Shown here piece by piece: positions 1-13,134 of a stretch of 64,000 nucleotides of DNA; the first letter of the stretch is position 1; every line of letters begins with the position of its first letter. The stretch is from Gadus chalcogrammus (Eukaryota; Chordata; Actinopteri; Gadiformes; Gadidae). The notes under the pieces are model-generated. The model was given only the letters and a program-made list of their open reading frames with translations, was not told the DNA's origin and made no database searches. The position numbers were made by a program, and so were the translations under genes. The stretch covers positions 20,064,488-20,128,487 of the forward strand of contig NC_079424.1 of NCBI RefSeq assembly GCF_026213295.1. Reading direction: 5' to 3'.

Positions 1-1327
1 TTCACACTTTGCTGAGATGTTTGACTTGGTACATCCGAAACAGAGAAAAATGCAGGTGTTCAAAAAAATATGAGCTATAATAGGTTCACACAATATAGTG
101 TGGAAAAATACCCGTGAATGTGAATGTTAATAATTTCAGTACAAAGAATAAGTCATATATGACTACTACTAACCCTATACTACTTGACATGAGATTGAAG
201 TTTTAGATCAGTTTTATTTTTGTTCAAGCAATTTAGAAGATTATAATAAAAACTGGAAGGGACTCCTAATCATATACCAAATATAGCAATCAAAGCTGTT
301 TTATTTTAGCAAAATTAAACATGAAATCGAATACTCAAATGTTTTTCTTTACTTTACTAAGAGAGAGAGAGATTCTTCGCCTCCTTCCTATATTGCTCCT
401 CAAAAACTGTGAAACGCCACCATGGCTTCCGTTACGTGGCACTCTTCCATCTTTGGGCACTGCAATACATGAGTGCTGAGAGGGGGATGGAAATGATCAT
501 GAGTCCCAGAGCGAAAACGAAATGGCGTTGTCCTATATCTCCATGATATTCCTTCATTATCAGGGGGGCTGGATGACAGCAGCAGTAGAAGTAGTGGTAG
601 AAGTATGCAGTAGAGTTGAGATAAGCAACCGTGAAAAAATATGTTCTGAAATTGCATGTCCTGTAAGGCTTATGTGAAAAAAGCATAACGAGGCAATTTT
701 TTTTGCTTTGTTGAACATATTGGAAGATATTCTCACATTTCAGGCACCAAAGGACCATGAAAACATCTGAAGTAGAACCTTCTGTGTATGAGCCATGAGA
801 GCTGACCAATTAGCCATCTAATAATTCACCTTAATCGTCTCTTCTGTTGAAATCATCACCTCTTTCTTGTATTAAATGGCCAACACATGTTTTAGGGGAT
901 TTAATGTTGATTTATGTAGATACAAATGTCATGGTCAATTATACTGAAATAAAAACGTTAGAGACGAAGTACGTCCCCGTGCTGCAGGGCTCACATTTGT
1001 TTTCCAAGCAAGGACAAATGTATCTTTAAATCTTATTTTTATTGATAGTGTTTATACCTTGAAATTTGTGCCCTTGTGATTATTTGCATATCTCTTTGAA
1101 TCAGTGCAAGACTTGAGCTACATTAGCTCGATCGATATATTTTAAAATATTCGTTTTAGGTCGACCCCAGGATGGATTGTCACTATTATGAGATGTAGAA
1201 AGAGGTGTACATTAAACATGTTTGATCACATGCAAAGTTATATTGTTCTCGAGATCTGAGAGTGAGAATATCACCAACATTTTGATTAAAAAATTACTTT
1301 TTTTTCCTTATAAAGCACATTTTCACA
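1..1327. other. AT-rich sequence with no recognisable gene
   Basis: The short open frames here (for example 432-809 on the minus strand) lack recognisable domains, splice context or codon bias. There is a small GA run near 360-372. I see nothing further. Confidence 0.6.
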
Positions 1328-2020
1328 TTAAAGGAGCATTTCACCGGCAGAGGCATGAATATGTATTGAAATTTGGGTCCTATATGTAGTCGAATAATAA
1401 AATAAAATTCTAATTTGGTGCCGTCTTGACCGAGAAAAGGCAGAAAGTGACTTTTTGGCGCTTGTGGATTGAAGACAACAACTCCCACCATGCACCACGA
1501 TGCACAGCTTCGCTGGCCACTCCCGCTGATCTAGATCTCCGCCTATCGGACACCTCGCTGTTCCATCTACTAGGCTGATACCGCAAGACTGCTTGAAAAT
1601 CATTTCACACAACATTTCTAGTAAAGAGTATTAGTTGGTGAACTCAGTGAATTACCGTATTTTCCGCACTATAAGGCGCACTTCGTAAAGACTATAAGGC
1701 GCACTCCGTAAAGACGGAGTCATTTCGTAACCGCATCGAGCTGTAGAAACGCTGTAGTAAATATTCAAGGCGCTGGTTCTCCACAGAAAAAAGTGGAGCG
1801 CATCAAGCCCGCGCGCTGTATACAAACATTCAGTCACGAGGAGATTCAACCTTTTAAATTGAGCAGAAATACTTTTTAATGTACAGTTAGTAATAACATT
1901 TATCAAGGGGCTTTATTTAAAGCTACAAAAATAATACAAATAAAATAATAAATAAAAGATTCAACGCAACTGTGACGTCCCCCAGCTGGTGGGGAGCCAC
2001 TGCCATCAAGCGTTTCAGAT

Positions 2021-2198
2021 GTCCACACGAATCCTAACACGAAACCGCATAGGTCCGGATAGATTTGAAACCACCTCCGAGGGTGGTTTCAGAAATGTGC
2101 GGTTTCGGGCACCGGATTCGCCGGCTCTGTCTGGATGGTCGGCCGAACGGACAAGACTTGCGGTTTCACCAAAAAATCTGCTTCGTGTGGACGGGGCC
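2021..2198. mobile_element. Short palindrome-ended MITE nested in the pogo-like element
   Basis: GTCCACACGAA at 2021-2031 is repeated exactly in inverted orientation at 2182-2192, followed by GGGGCC. GAAACCGC and GCGGTTTC motifs occur inside (about 2041, 2100 and 2160). This resembles the short fish elements whose ends read GGCCCCGTCCACACGA, which are usually assigned to hAT-type MITEs. The left end appears to lack the GGCCCC cap, so it may be truncated. The exact insertion boundary in the transposase sequence is uncertain. Confidence 0.55.
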
Positions 2199-2202
2199 AA
2201 GA

Positions 2203-2478
2203 AGGCGAACACACGTCACCAAGACGGGGAGACAGCGCCGGGCGACTTACGCCACTATCTGCCAATGGATCGTGGATGCCAGGGCTGATATAACAGTCTC
2301 AACTGTGGTCCAAGCTTTCACGAAGGCAGGAATAATCACTGAACTGCCAGGCAACAGCAGCGACACTGACTCGGATAATGACGAGAGGGAGCCGGGCATG
2401 TTGGGTGCCGTACTCGCCCAACTGTTCAATTCGGACACTGAAGAAGAAGAATTCGAGGGATTCGTGGACGGGGAATGA
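2203..2478 (+). pseudogene. C-terminal remnant of a pogo/Tigger-like transposase
   Basis: The frame ending at the stop at 2476-2478 reads through TKTGRQRRATYATICQWIVD, then a VSTVVQAFTKAGI segment, then an acidic tail with a DSDNDE motif and a run of glutamates. This pattern (a WI.DA helix, a ..AF.KAGI segment, then an acidic end) is what I know from the C-terminus of fish pogo-like transposases, where it follows the DDE catalytic domain. The catalytic and CENP-B-type DNA-binding domains are missing. The upstream part of the open frame (2065-2200) is the inserted element at about 2021-2198, so the apparent 137-residue protein is a chimera with no function. Confidence 0.65.
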
Positions 2479-3273
2479 ACTGAAAAAGTGAGCTTATTGT
2501 TAAGAGATATTGATATTGATCAGATATTGATCAGATATTGTTAATATGCACATTAACGTTTGAACATCGTTACCATGGGAGTGAACGGAGTTGTCAGAAC
2601 GCTTAATAAAGTTTGACTTTATCTGACTGTTTTGTTGACTTTCCCTTTAGCACTGCTCGGTCTAGTCGATGCATAACGCAACCCCAGTCAAACGTTTGAC
2701 TGCAGTATCTTCTATTCTATGCGCCTTATAATCCGGTGTGCCCTATATATGAAAACAGTTCTAAAATAGGCCATTCATTAATGGTGCGCTTTATAATCCG
2801 GTGCGCCTTATAGTGCGGAAATTACAGTAGTCCTCGTTTGTATTTCTTTCGAAATGGTGAACTTTTGCATGGTGCCATCTTCTATGTCAGATCCAGTACC
2901 CTCCGCCATTGTACTTCAGTTTTATCAACAGCCTCTGTTAGCTTAGCTTCAGACGCTGTGGATGTTAGTTTCTGCTGGTGAAGTCCCACCCACTGGCACT
3001 GCTCTAATAGGTCTGTAGCGTCAGTGGGTCCCACCCCCTAGAGGGGGGTGGGACTAGTGGTTGTAGTCTTACGAGAATCATCCCCTCTAACACTCTATTT
3101 TCTTGTACGCAAAAATCGTCATATTGCGTCATCTTAAACAGGAAGTGTTGGAGATCGATACGGATCTCTCCAGTCTCTCCAGAAAATAAGGGAATGATGC
3201 TCAACCATTCAAAAATATGAGTGGGTTTCTAACGATACAAAGCTTAAGTGAAATGGGTGAAGTTGCCCTTTAA

Positions 3274-6200
3274 GCATCATATGGATATCTTTTATGAATT
3301 GAATTGAAATAGGCTATAACTAAAACCTATTTGCTTATCAGATCCTCTCAAAAAGGTTCTGAAGTACTTTAAGTGAAACTATGTCATTTTATTAACAATT
3401 TGTAGTACTTCAGCCAACAATAGCCATTTGAAATTATAATTATAATTACTTCCAAATGAAGATGAAAGCTGTAATTGTGCTCCCCACCAATATGTGAAAT
3501 CAAGAGATCACCATACGGCTTCTGGCCAAGCGACTGCAGAGGTTCAAATATTGCTTCACTTGGCAAAAAAATACATTGGTCCTTCTTTATCTTTCTGGCT
3601 AACTGTCAACATATTAGTGCATGGTGTCCCAGTTCACTTCCAGAAATATGAATATGCTCCATCTTTTCTGAAATATGCAATTCTTCTGAATTTAGTAAAC
3701 TAGTGTGTGATTTCCAACAAATGTGTTCAAAAAGAAAAATAAGTTATGGAGACACATTCATTTGAAAGTCCGGCACGCCCACATGGCATGACTTTGGCAT
3801 TGAGTCGCCTGAAAATCATAGATCATTTATTTGACAGACATAGGCTAATGCTGAATCTTCTCGAGTATTCCCTATCATACAAAAGTGAAATTTCATCACT
3901 GCTATTAAAGTTTCACGGGTACATAAGAAGAGGGAGAGAGCATATTTGTTTAAGCACAGTCAATAACTTGCACAAGTGTTATGGCACCTTAGGGTAATAT
4001 CACACCACTTGGAAAAACATAAGTGGATATTTATTGAATAGCTGTCACAGGCTGCTTTTTGTATTGAAGCATTATATTTAAAAAAAAAAACATAGTAGAG
4101 CCATAAAATGGCTTTTACATCTAAGATGACTGCCATTCATTATTTAATGCCGGACAGTAAGAGAAAGGATGTATGGCTTTGTTTCACTCGCTGACATTTG
4201 TAAATGAAACAGCTTGGTGTCGTGTCTGAGAGAGGCCGGATCCTTCTGCCTGTGTCTTTACAGGAACCTGGTGAGAACGAGACCCAGACGGCAGAAGGAT
4301 CCATGCCAGGTGGGACCACTTACACCCTCAGTAGTTAGCATAGTGGACAGGATCTCTGAATGTCAGCTCCACCTCCAGGGACTCTTTCAGTTTGCCTCGG
4401 TTTAATGATGTCAGAACAAGAGCTACTTGTGACAGTGGGGGGGAAATATACATATACCCTTCTCTGCCAGTGGGAGGGTTTCAAAGAAAAACACAGGGTA
4501 GGGCGATTAGGTAATTACCTGCCTTACTTTGCCTTTATTTAAGAGGGTATATCTGGGAACATTGCAGACAGCTGGTGACTGTTAGGGTAATTAATAGTCT
4601 CTAAATTAATTTCCAGCCATAGATGGTGATAGCGTAGACAAGTACGGCTCCTACTCCTAACAAACACAAAATAAAGGAAAAGAAACTGCTGCACATTAGT
4701 CATTTCTGAGGAATTTGCTGGTTAGGAATTTTGCTGGCTGCCTTTAAAGCTGGGCTTCACATTCAAAGATCCCCCTTAATCTGGAATGCTTAACATCATG
4801 TTCTTTTATCCCTCCCTCGTCAACACTATGTGTAATCCGCGGTTCACCTTACACCGGTTAACAGAATCTCTTAATGTGCCGCTGTGCTGACAGTTCACAC
4901 CTCATTGGCTGTCAGACTAGTCTATTGTCAGGACATCGTTACGAACATCCCTAGCCCCGCACCCCCCTCACCCCCTTTACACCCCTCCAACCCCCGCCTT
5001 AGTCCTGACAAGTCCTCCATCATGGATTTGAGACCCCCTGCTATGGCTGGGAGGGATCCAGCCCTGTCGCCTGTGGCGAATCTCCCAGGCGATCTACCAT
5101 TGAGCATGCCGCTGTCACACTATGGCGTTAACCTGCTTCTAGCTTTGGTGCTCTGTTCAGAGATGGGGCAGGGGGAGAACGCCCTTTGACAATCGGATAT
5201 GACAGTGAGCTAGCATTTGGGTTGGTTTTTGCATTTTATTTTTCTATGTAAATGTAGGACTGAAGATTTAAATATTTTAGGAGAACTGAAGAGGACCACC
5301 AGATGGAGGGATAATAAGTTCATGGGTGTCATGTGCCAAATAATGTGTGAACGTTACGGACTACAATGCTTCATCTTTTTTCTATTTAAAGCCCATCCAT
5401 CCTTTTTGTCCCTCATGCAATGCAAGGGCAGAGTAAATTAGCTCTGTACCTGTGAAATTTTATGAGGAGCCATGAGGTTATTTTATGTGAGAATTCACAA
5501 GAATCCTGTGTAAGATCCAATTGATTTCAATAGTGTAGCAATGGACCACAGCATTTTTTTTCATATAATATATGGAGCGTTATAAAACACATTTTCTACT
5601 GTATATTTGTCTGAGGTCCGTCCAGAATCAATGTATTATCGATGGCACCTTGTTGAGTTTAACAGAAATTACAGTATTGGTCTACTACATTGTGCAATGA
5701 GAAAGAAAAAAAAATCACTTGAACTAAGTAGAGCTCTTTCACCCTTTTAATTATTAAAGGATCATGATCGGAGTGTGAGATGAGATCACTGACACCCTTG
5801 ACCTTTTGAACATTTCAAAGTATCAATCCTCTAAATACCAGATGCATGTTTTACCTTGATGCATGTTCTTAAAATATGATTATGAAATGCATTTTAAGGC
5901 TTCAGAAGAAAGAATTCTTGATTCGGAAGATCATGAAAAGAAGATGAATCAAAGCTTCAGCTTCAATCATTTAAGATGAGGTTCATAACATACATTTTAG
6001 TTGGATATGTTTTTAAAAATAAACTGCACCATCACATCAAGGCCCACTACTGAAAGTGTCGGAAAGAACAAGTATTTAATCTGACTGCACAAAGACAGAA
6101 AAGTCGTTGAAGGCTTATATGTTGTTGTCCAAGGCCAAAGTTATTTTAGATTATTTTAATCTAAAATCCTATTTGTGAGATTAGTGTAGAGTGCTAATTT

Positions 6201-9200
6201 TAGTGTAGGTGTAAACTTGGTTCTTTTGACCCAACCGTAGTGACACCTAATTAAGGGGACAGTTGCACAGGTGGAGCCTAACCCCCTACACTGGAAGCCT
6301 GTCGCTGCGCCCTCAGGTGTTACACCCTCTGTCCGTATGTTGCATTGAGGTTGTCAAACACTGGAGGTGTGGAGTGTGCCGTCGTTGTTAATTCTGTGTG
6401 TAACTGTCTTCTGATCTGTAGGTTTTCAAATAAAGATGATTAATATACATTAATTGTTGAGTACATGGGTGGAACAATTTTGTGTAAATCTCTTGCGATA
6501 AGTCATGGCTGCTTGCCCTCTGGGGTTCTGATTACAGGGAATTACACTACATTGTCTTTCATTGAATCATCAAGCCAACTGTTAGAACGACCAGAAAGCC
6601 GTAGCTAGCCGTCAGTGTGGTCTTTGCCAATAGGTTTTCTTGCTTTCTTTTCTATTCTTCCACAGGTCGTGACCGCAATTTGGTGGAATGGGTTTTGGAT
6701 AGTGAGCCCTGTCCGACAAGTTTTGCTTTGGTTGTGAGTGAGTTTATGCACATGTTGTTATTTCCCTTATTTTGTGTGTTTCTTTAAAATCACCCACACG
6801 GTTGTGGTTGGATGCTCCATATTAGTAGGTGAACCTCATTGCAGTCAGTCCATGGCCAATAAGCCTGTTAATCAATTTCCTGTGTTTGGCGACCCATTTC
6901 TATTATCCTTGTATTAATATACTGCTTTCACTAACCTCTGTCCTGGGATAAATTAAACCCATCTTGGCTTGTAACCCTTTGTCTTAGTGTTTCATTTTTA
7001 GTGGGAAACCTGATTTTGAGCCCTTTGTTAAATATGTCCTTGGGTAATTGGCCCAAGGTGGCGTTGTCTTTTAAACAAGGACTTTATCGACCACATGGTT
7101 ATACCAAGGTTAGGCAAGGGCAAATATTAAGGTTAGTTCTAGGTCAAATTTTTGCATTAGGGTAGAGAAAATGTTCAAGGCAGGTTGTTTTGGTTCTAAA
7201 TACATTTACTGGTGACACACACTACATTTTAAACAAAATAGTCAGCATGGGAAACTCTCCTTTCTTTGTTTTTGCTGAAGCATCTAAACCCTTTCTATTT
7301 CATGTCGCCAAGCCAACTGTGATATGCACATGTCTTATACCCCCTGCTGGTATCGGCATGTGTAATCAGAGGATCTTAAACGCCGTGCAATTCCACTGAG
7401 GGTGGGAGGGAGGGGGAGGGGGAGGGTGATGGGGGCTTCTGTGCTCATTATTAAAGCGTGCATAGTGTTTCGATTCACTGGCCAACCACCCTGGGGGCTT
7501 TATGCTGTGTAACCATTTTTTCTCCATCCATGATCGCAGTAGCGTGTATATGTTCTACTAAACCGTCTGAATGGAGCTGGCTGGCTAAACTGAGCCTGGC
7601 TAATGTCTGCCGTCCCCTCTGAGCTGCAGGTGGCTCTGCTTGCATCACCCTCAAACAAGCCCCCTTCATGGGTGCTGCAGTATTCCTTCTTCTCATATTC
7701 CCCAAAATTCTCCACCACCAAAACAATCCCAGGAATCTTCTGAGAAAATCTGCTAATGATGCGCGTCGACACGTTGTACAGTGGGGTTTAGGAGGCAGAA
7801 AGCCAGAACTGCACCCGAGAAAGGGCAGCCGCGTGTACAGGCCGTCATTAAGGGATCCAACATCAAACCCCCGTGTTGGAAAAAGCAATCCAACTGTAAT
7901 GCCTTTGAGCATGGCCTGCTACCCCCCCCCCCCCCAACCCCCTTTTGCCACCCCAACCCCCCATCTCCTGTGGAGTTTTACATTCAAACTTGAAAGCAGA
8001 GAAAGTTTTTATTTTTGGTTAAAATATTGCTACTTTTATGTCCAGTATCAAACAGAAACAGCAACACAGCAACTGTGCAATGGATGCTCGAGCTTGGGAG
8101 AGGCAGCACTTAAAACAGGCTTTGTGTCGAGCGCCGAGTGGCGAGATGCTGGTGGAATTGAGAAAGCCATAGTGAGAAAAAAATATGTGAGGAATGGTGG
8201 GCCTCGTCAGAGAGCAGTCGTAAACAGACTCCAAGTTGTAAACTGGCAAACAAGCAGACCAGCAGATATGCAGGTAATTTCACTGACAGAATAAAAAGGA
8301 TAAAAATAGCTACATTTTCTTCTCGCATTGATTAGATTGAATGAGGTTTTTTTTAAGTGAATCAATTGTCGAAAGAAAATATATCAAAGAACGAGAAATA
8401 GCTTATACATTGAATATAACTTTATTGAAAGAGGGATTGCAGTTTTATTAGCATAATTTAACAATACAGAATAGAATCCAGTGTGAGGAAAGCATTGCAA
8501 TATAGTTACACATGTTTTTACCCACAAGATTGGCTACCAGGAGAGTAGTATGTCTTACAGTATTATGCTCTCTGAAGTTACGATTCTTAACTTACAAAAC
8601 AATGCTTATTTAAGGTATGCGTATTTTGAAGTAGTTGCTATTAAAAGACCGAGATTACATTGAAGTCAATGCTTATTTAGGATTGTAATATTACATTTTT
8701 GGGAAATTTAAAAAAAATGTATTGTATGTGTGCATGGTACATTGTTTTAAGACATATTATTAAAATAATATAAGTATGGATTTCTTATTATTTTATCAAT
8801 ACCAATACCAATACCATCCCAATACGCTTCAGGTTGATAATCTACATAAATTGGCACCAAACTGCAAATAGGAGATTATTGAGAGGGGAAAAGGAGTCAG
8901 CCTAACACCCTCTGCATGCAAGGGTTTCAGAAACTAAAAGGATGGCTAGGATGTATGAGAGCAAGCAAAGACTCAAATCTCTGTGGAAGTTTACATTACA
9001 CCTAAAACACTGCTTTTCCTCCAAGCCCATATATAAATACTGGTTGTTTTCCTCTTTCAAACTCCACAAAAATATTTTTGTGCAGCTTCTTTCAAGCAAT
9101 ACAGACAGAAATGGAAAGTGTTTAAAATATATACATATAGATTGTGCATTCATGTGTTTCAAAATACAATGCTATAAACTGAGCTAGATTAGCAGCCGTT

Positions 9201-12019
9201 TGTTATAATCAAATCTTCAGCAATAAAAGTAAGTACACAAATAACAAACAAAATCAAACCAACATGTAAACAAACATGAACATCTGATTTGACTCTACTC
9301 TCTAAATGTTGCGGTACTTCTTGTGTCAGATAAAACCAGATGTTCCTTGAACTGATTGAAGATGCACAGCACGTGCACTCTCTAATAAAAGCTAATTACA
9401 CTCCCTGCACCAACAAGGATTGATTACTATCTCACTGATTTAAGAAGCAATAGCAAATCAGAAAGACTCCGGCCCCAGTTAATAAAAAACTAAAAGTGTG
9501 TGAAGCATGATTCCGGTACAAGGTTGTGATCGAAAGATATACTTGCATAATAAGCAGCCTTGATTGAAATTGTGTTTCTTGATAAGCTCAAGAAACACAA
9601 GGGGCAAAAAAGTTGGGATCCATCCAGGGTCCCAAAATAATTAAGCCTTAAAATATGCAGCATTGGGAGTTTTTAATAGATGAATCTGCAACTGATAATA
9701 AATATTAGCTGAAACCCTGCATTAAGATATTTTGATTAAATTAATTAATTTTGAATGTGTTCAATGCAAAAGTGATTACCCATATAGATTGCTTGAGTAG
9801 AGCTAACACCTTGCAAAACCTTTGGCAATTCCATTTTCTGTCTCTTAACAAAAACTGAAATGGCTTGCACGGGATGAAAGTCCAGGGTCTGGAAACAGCA
9901 TTTCACCCAACATGTTAGGATAGATACCCCTGCCAAGGCCCTGGGCAAAGACACTTGCTTCAGAGCAGCAGTGGGTCCCTGGTCACAGGCTGGCCACTGA
10001 GCAGAGTTGGGGCAGAGGACATATCCCAGAAGGGAAACAATAAATATCACAGTAAAAGTGGCCTTTTTCTTTTGACAAAACAAATGTATTACTTCCAATG
10101 TTTACTCCAAGCAACATGGTCCACTCATACCTTATATTGTAAGTTGCTTTGGATAAAACCCTGCTTAATACAGTAAATGTTTTGTAGATTACTGCTGTAG
10201 GCCTACATTACAATGTTATTCATCTAAATTGTTTACATACTTTGATTTCCCCCGTATAACGAGTTCAACAGCACTAGTCAACCGGGTACTGGCTTGGTGT
10301 TTCCAAGCAAGTTAGTCCAAAACAATTAACTGGATCAATGCTGTACATGATTTACATCTGTTAATTACATCTGCATGCATCACAGATAGATTCATAGGAA
10401 CATGTTTTGCCCCTTGACAGGCTGTATAGCTGATGCCTTAAAGCTCAGCTATAGGCAGTTTTAGATGGATTTATTTGATTTTGGTGGAAGGTAAAAATAC
10501 CTGAATATAATAATTGATACAAAGTTTTATGAAGCTGCAGACCATGGAGGAATCATTAAAGATGACAGAGACCAGCTGGCACAATGGTGTCAATCACCCG
10601 TGTGGTGGTGGAGGAATCAGCCTCCAACCTGCTGTGAGAATTCAAGTTTCCCATGCTGGCTTTTAATGGCAGATGAGTGCAGAACTAGTGTGAAAAAAGG
10701 GATGGCTGCTTTAGGAAGAGCTTGATTTGTTGTTGTATCGTTTACTTACTTACACATAATATACAGGTGCCATTATTGATTATTATTAATTTCTGTTTTA
10801 CTTTGTGGTATGATTCAAAATAGATGCCATTGGAACAAACCCACAGCTCACCCTCCAAACTATTGTATTGACACTTCACTCAAACAATGATGTCTGTATC
10901 AGTGGTAATCTAGAAGACAATCCTCAAGTAGTATAATGGCTCGCAGGCTGTGTTGTTCTAAACACTATGATGCACAAATACACTGGGATTGTCTCAATGA
11001 TGGGAATGTCGATCCCCATGTAGTACTATAGATAGATGAACTTTCCACCAGTCTACCAAGTGTACTGGAACAACTGTAAGGCGTGGGCACCACGTGTGAG
11101 TTCACTACAGGTTCGATTTCGTCGCACTGAGTGTTAAAATAGTGACGTTAAAATAGTATTTCAAAGTATCCGATTTTTTACATGCATTCCACTTTACCAT
11201 ACCGCACCAAGAGAGAGACCACCATGACAATATCTGAAACATCCACATGCTGCCACTGCCACTAAATTAAAACGATAGACACCATTTATTCATCAAAGAG
11301 TCGGGATTGTATTCTGTCATTACTACCAAATCCAGTTTCGACAAAAGGGTGACAACTCTCAGATCACTAGCTTTGTACACAAATTCAAGAAAAATAGGAA
11401 CAAATTACATTGTCTAGTTTACCCAAAGGCAAAATAGAGTAGCGATGAAATAGCCTGCCTCCCTTACTAATTGCATGCATTTATGTAGTTTCCATTGTCT
11501 TCAATGAGCATTACACAGACGACATTACCATATTATATATTTGCATAACTACTTTTTTTCGCATGAAAATGGCACTTATGTTTCTTCTTCCATGACACTA
11601 GACCCCTGATATAGACAGGCGATTTTTGTAATGCCCTGTCTCCTCTGCTGCATTCAGTGGCCTGGGCTTAATGGAGCGTGTTCATAATCACTTATCATCC
11701 GTAGCAATCACAGCTGATATGTTTAAAAAGAAGGTGGATCCAGTGATCCGTAGACTTTGTCTCTCTTGTTCTGACTAAGCGCTTTAAAGGACTTTCGAAA
11801 TATGTACTTCAGTGCCGTGGCCTAAAGCTCTTATCAGGCATGTTTAAGTATTTGCAATGTGAACTTCAATCAAGACCGTTATCATAATATAAATGTTCAA
11901 TTTCTGTCCTTCAACCTCTAATGACAGTAGGCTACTAGAGCGAAAAGTTCCATAACAAGAACATAACAATGTCAAGTATCCAAATAAATGGATGTATCTG
12001 CACACTCTGAACTTGCAAG
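3274..12019. other. Long intergenic stretch without a supported gene
   Basis: This is mostly unique AT-rich DNA. There is a CT/CCC-rich patch at about 4955-5000, a G-rich run at 7398-7430 and a 14-C homopolymer at 7922-7935. An AATAAA lies near 6430 after a GT-rich stretch, and the reverse complement of AATAAA near 8420 could be polyadenylation signals, but no coding exon was found to go with either. The open frames (for example 7475-7912 minus and 7668-8294 plus) show no domain, and the 7668-8294 frame crosses the poly-C. I do not call any of them. Confidence 0.5.
10128..10178 (+). repeat. Probable SINE tail fragment
   Basis: A stretch reading TGTAAGTTGCTTTGGATAAA followed by a CTGCTTAATACAGTAAATG-like end matches the conserved 3' tail shared by many teleost tRNA-derived SINEs. 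No tRNA-like head was recognised just upstream. Confidence 0.4.
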
Positions 12020-13012
12020 TACACTGGAAAAAGGGTTTTATGCCGCACTTCATCTGATTATTATTTTGTAATTCAATTCAAATAAACATTTTTTGTTTTA
12101 TTTTTAAAATAACTTTTTTTTATTTCAAAATACTGTGAAATATAGATATTTTTAGTTAGGAGTTCAATTAAGAAATATCTATTTTGACAAATGTCAAGGT
12201 TACGTACAAGCCTGCGCATGCGCATTAAATACAAAGACGCTTACGACCATAGACATCATATAGGGCTTACGACTACTGGACCAAACCGCAGTGTTGCCAA
12301 TTTAGCGATTTTGTCGCTATATTTAGCTACTTTTCAGACCCCTTTGGCGACTTTTTTTCAAAACAGCGACAAGCGACAAATCTAGCTTCTTTTTCAGCTG
12401 CTATTGGTGACTTTTGGCGACTTTTTGAGGTGAAAGGACTACGCTTGACCAGAGTGACACTGACTCACTGGTGGCAGTAGCTCAGGTGGTAGAGCGGGTT
12501 GGCTGGTAATCTGAAGGTTGTTGGTTCAATCCCCGGCTTCACCGAGCAGTGTATCGAGGTGTCTTTGGCAAAGCACCTAACCCTGACTGATGTCGCGATG
12601 TGATGTCGAATCCAGACAGGAGCGCCTCAAGGCCATGAAGCAGCGAGAGCTGAGCGGGAAAAAATGATGATGATGTATACAATAATGAGAAACAATACTT
12701 TGATTAAATTGTAATCTTTTTGATTGGATAAACCAAATTATTTCTGATAGATATTTCTTAAATGAGAACCAATTGTTGGAGTGAATCAATATTTTTTTGT
12801 TTAGGATTTAACATACGATTTAAATGTATTAACTTCATTCAAAGAATAGAATTATACTTGGTGCCAAGTTGTATTATTTTGTTTTTATGAACATAGGAAA
12901 TATTGTTTGAGGCAAGCTATATATTTGTCATTGGCTCAAGTTATGTAATATAGATGTGAACCATTACCCATGTTTTTTTTACTTGGTTCAACAGAAGGCT
13001 TTTTCCAGTGTA
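12020..13012 (+). mobile_element. TA-flanked inverted-repeat element, copy 1
   Basis: The element starts TACACTGGAAAAAGGG and ends CTTTTTCCAGTGTA, giving inverted termini CACTGGAAAAAG bounded by TA on both sides. It is about 0.99 kb and encodes no recognisable transposase. Inside are a left arm, a block rich in GCGAC/GTCGC motifs (about 12290-12440) beginning CAGTGTTGCCAA, a tRNA-derived SINE (12471-12670) and a right arm. It shares almost all of this with copy 2 at 13135-14373. Superfamily is unresolved: CACTG ends recall CACTA elements, but no 3-bp target duplication is visible, while TA on both sides fits a mariner-type insertion. Confidence 0.65.
12471..12670 (+). repeat. tRNA-derived SINE inside copy 1
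   Basis: The head is tRNA-like. An A-box-like TAGCTCAGGTGG lies at 12478-12489 and a B-box-like GGTTCAATCCC at 12523-12533, at the spacing of an internal polymerase III promoter. The body contains GTGTCTTTGGCAAAGCACCT, a version of the motif following the head in many fish SINEs. The unit ends in a short ATG repeat near 12665. It is not a functional tRNA gene: it lacks a clean cloverleaf and continues into the SINE body. Confidence 0.75.
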
Positions 13013-13134
13013 GTTTGTACGGTTTGAATCCTTGTGACAGTAACAGTACTGTGCCTGCTTGTTCCAAACATACACGTCCACATACCAAGCTCAAAACTGA
13101 GCCAAAGCACCCCGAAAAAGAGACATCCCACCCC
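13013..13134. other. Spacer between the two element copies
   Basis: About 120 bp of sequence not shared with either copy separates the two elements. Because each copy has its own complete ends, the arrangement looks like two insertions or a duplication that kept flanking DNA, not a simple head-to-tail tandem. Confidence 0.6.

Larger units (their letters stand above)
1653..2829 (+). mobile_element. Pogo/Tigger-like DNA transposon, deleted internally
   Basis: Both ends carry a long terminal inverted repeat with the core TTTCCGCACTATAAGGCGCAC: left at about 1660-1681, and right in the opposite orientation ending near 2822. The element is bounded by TA dinucleotides, the usual target duplication of Tc1/mariner/pogo elements. 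A second internal copy of the GGCGCAC motif follows each end (1690s, 2700s and 2790s). Only the C-terminal part of a transposase remains, and another short element has landed inside. It cannot be autonomous as it stands. Confidence 0.8.
1328..3273. mobile_element. Non-autonomous DNA transposon with TTAA flanks, split by a later insertion
   Basis: TTAA occurs at 1328-1331 and again at 3270-3273. Immediately inside, the left end reads AGGAGCATTTCACC and the right end, on the opposite strand, AGGGCAACTTCACC, forming imperfect terminal inverted repeats. A TTAA target duplication is typical of the piggyBac and Kolobok superfamilies. The element's own sequence is 1332-1652 plus 2830-3269, roughly 0.75 kb; the middle is a younger pogo-like insertion. 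The right arm has an 11-bp perfect hairpin (3028-3038 with 3044-3054). No transposase of its own is visible. Superfamily is not resolved. Confidence 0.6.

Noticed and set aside
2065..2478. 137-residue frame as an intact gene
   Set aside because: The first part is a nested MITE and only the last part resembles a transposase C-terminus, so it is a pseudogene remnant.
7668..8294. 208-residue open frame
   Set aside because: It crosses a 14-C homopolymer and has no recognisable domain or splice context. A minus-strand frame overlaps it. I judged it a chance frame.
12478..12545. tRNA gene candidate
   Set aside because: A- and B-box-like motifs are present, but the sequence continues into a SINE body, occurs again at 13807 and lies inside a mobile element, so it is tRNA-derived and not a working tRNA gene.
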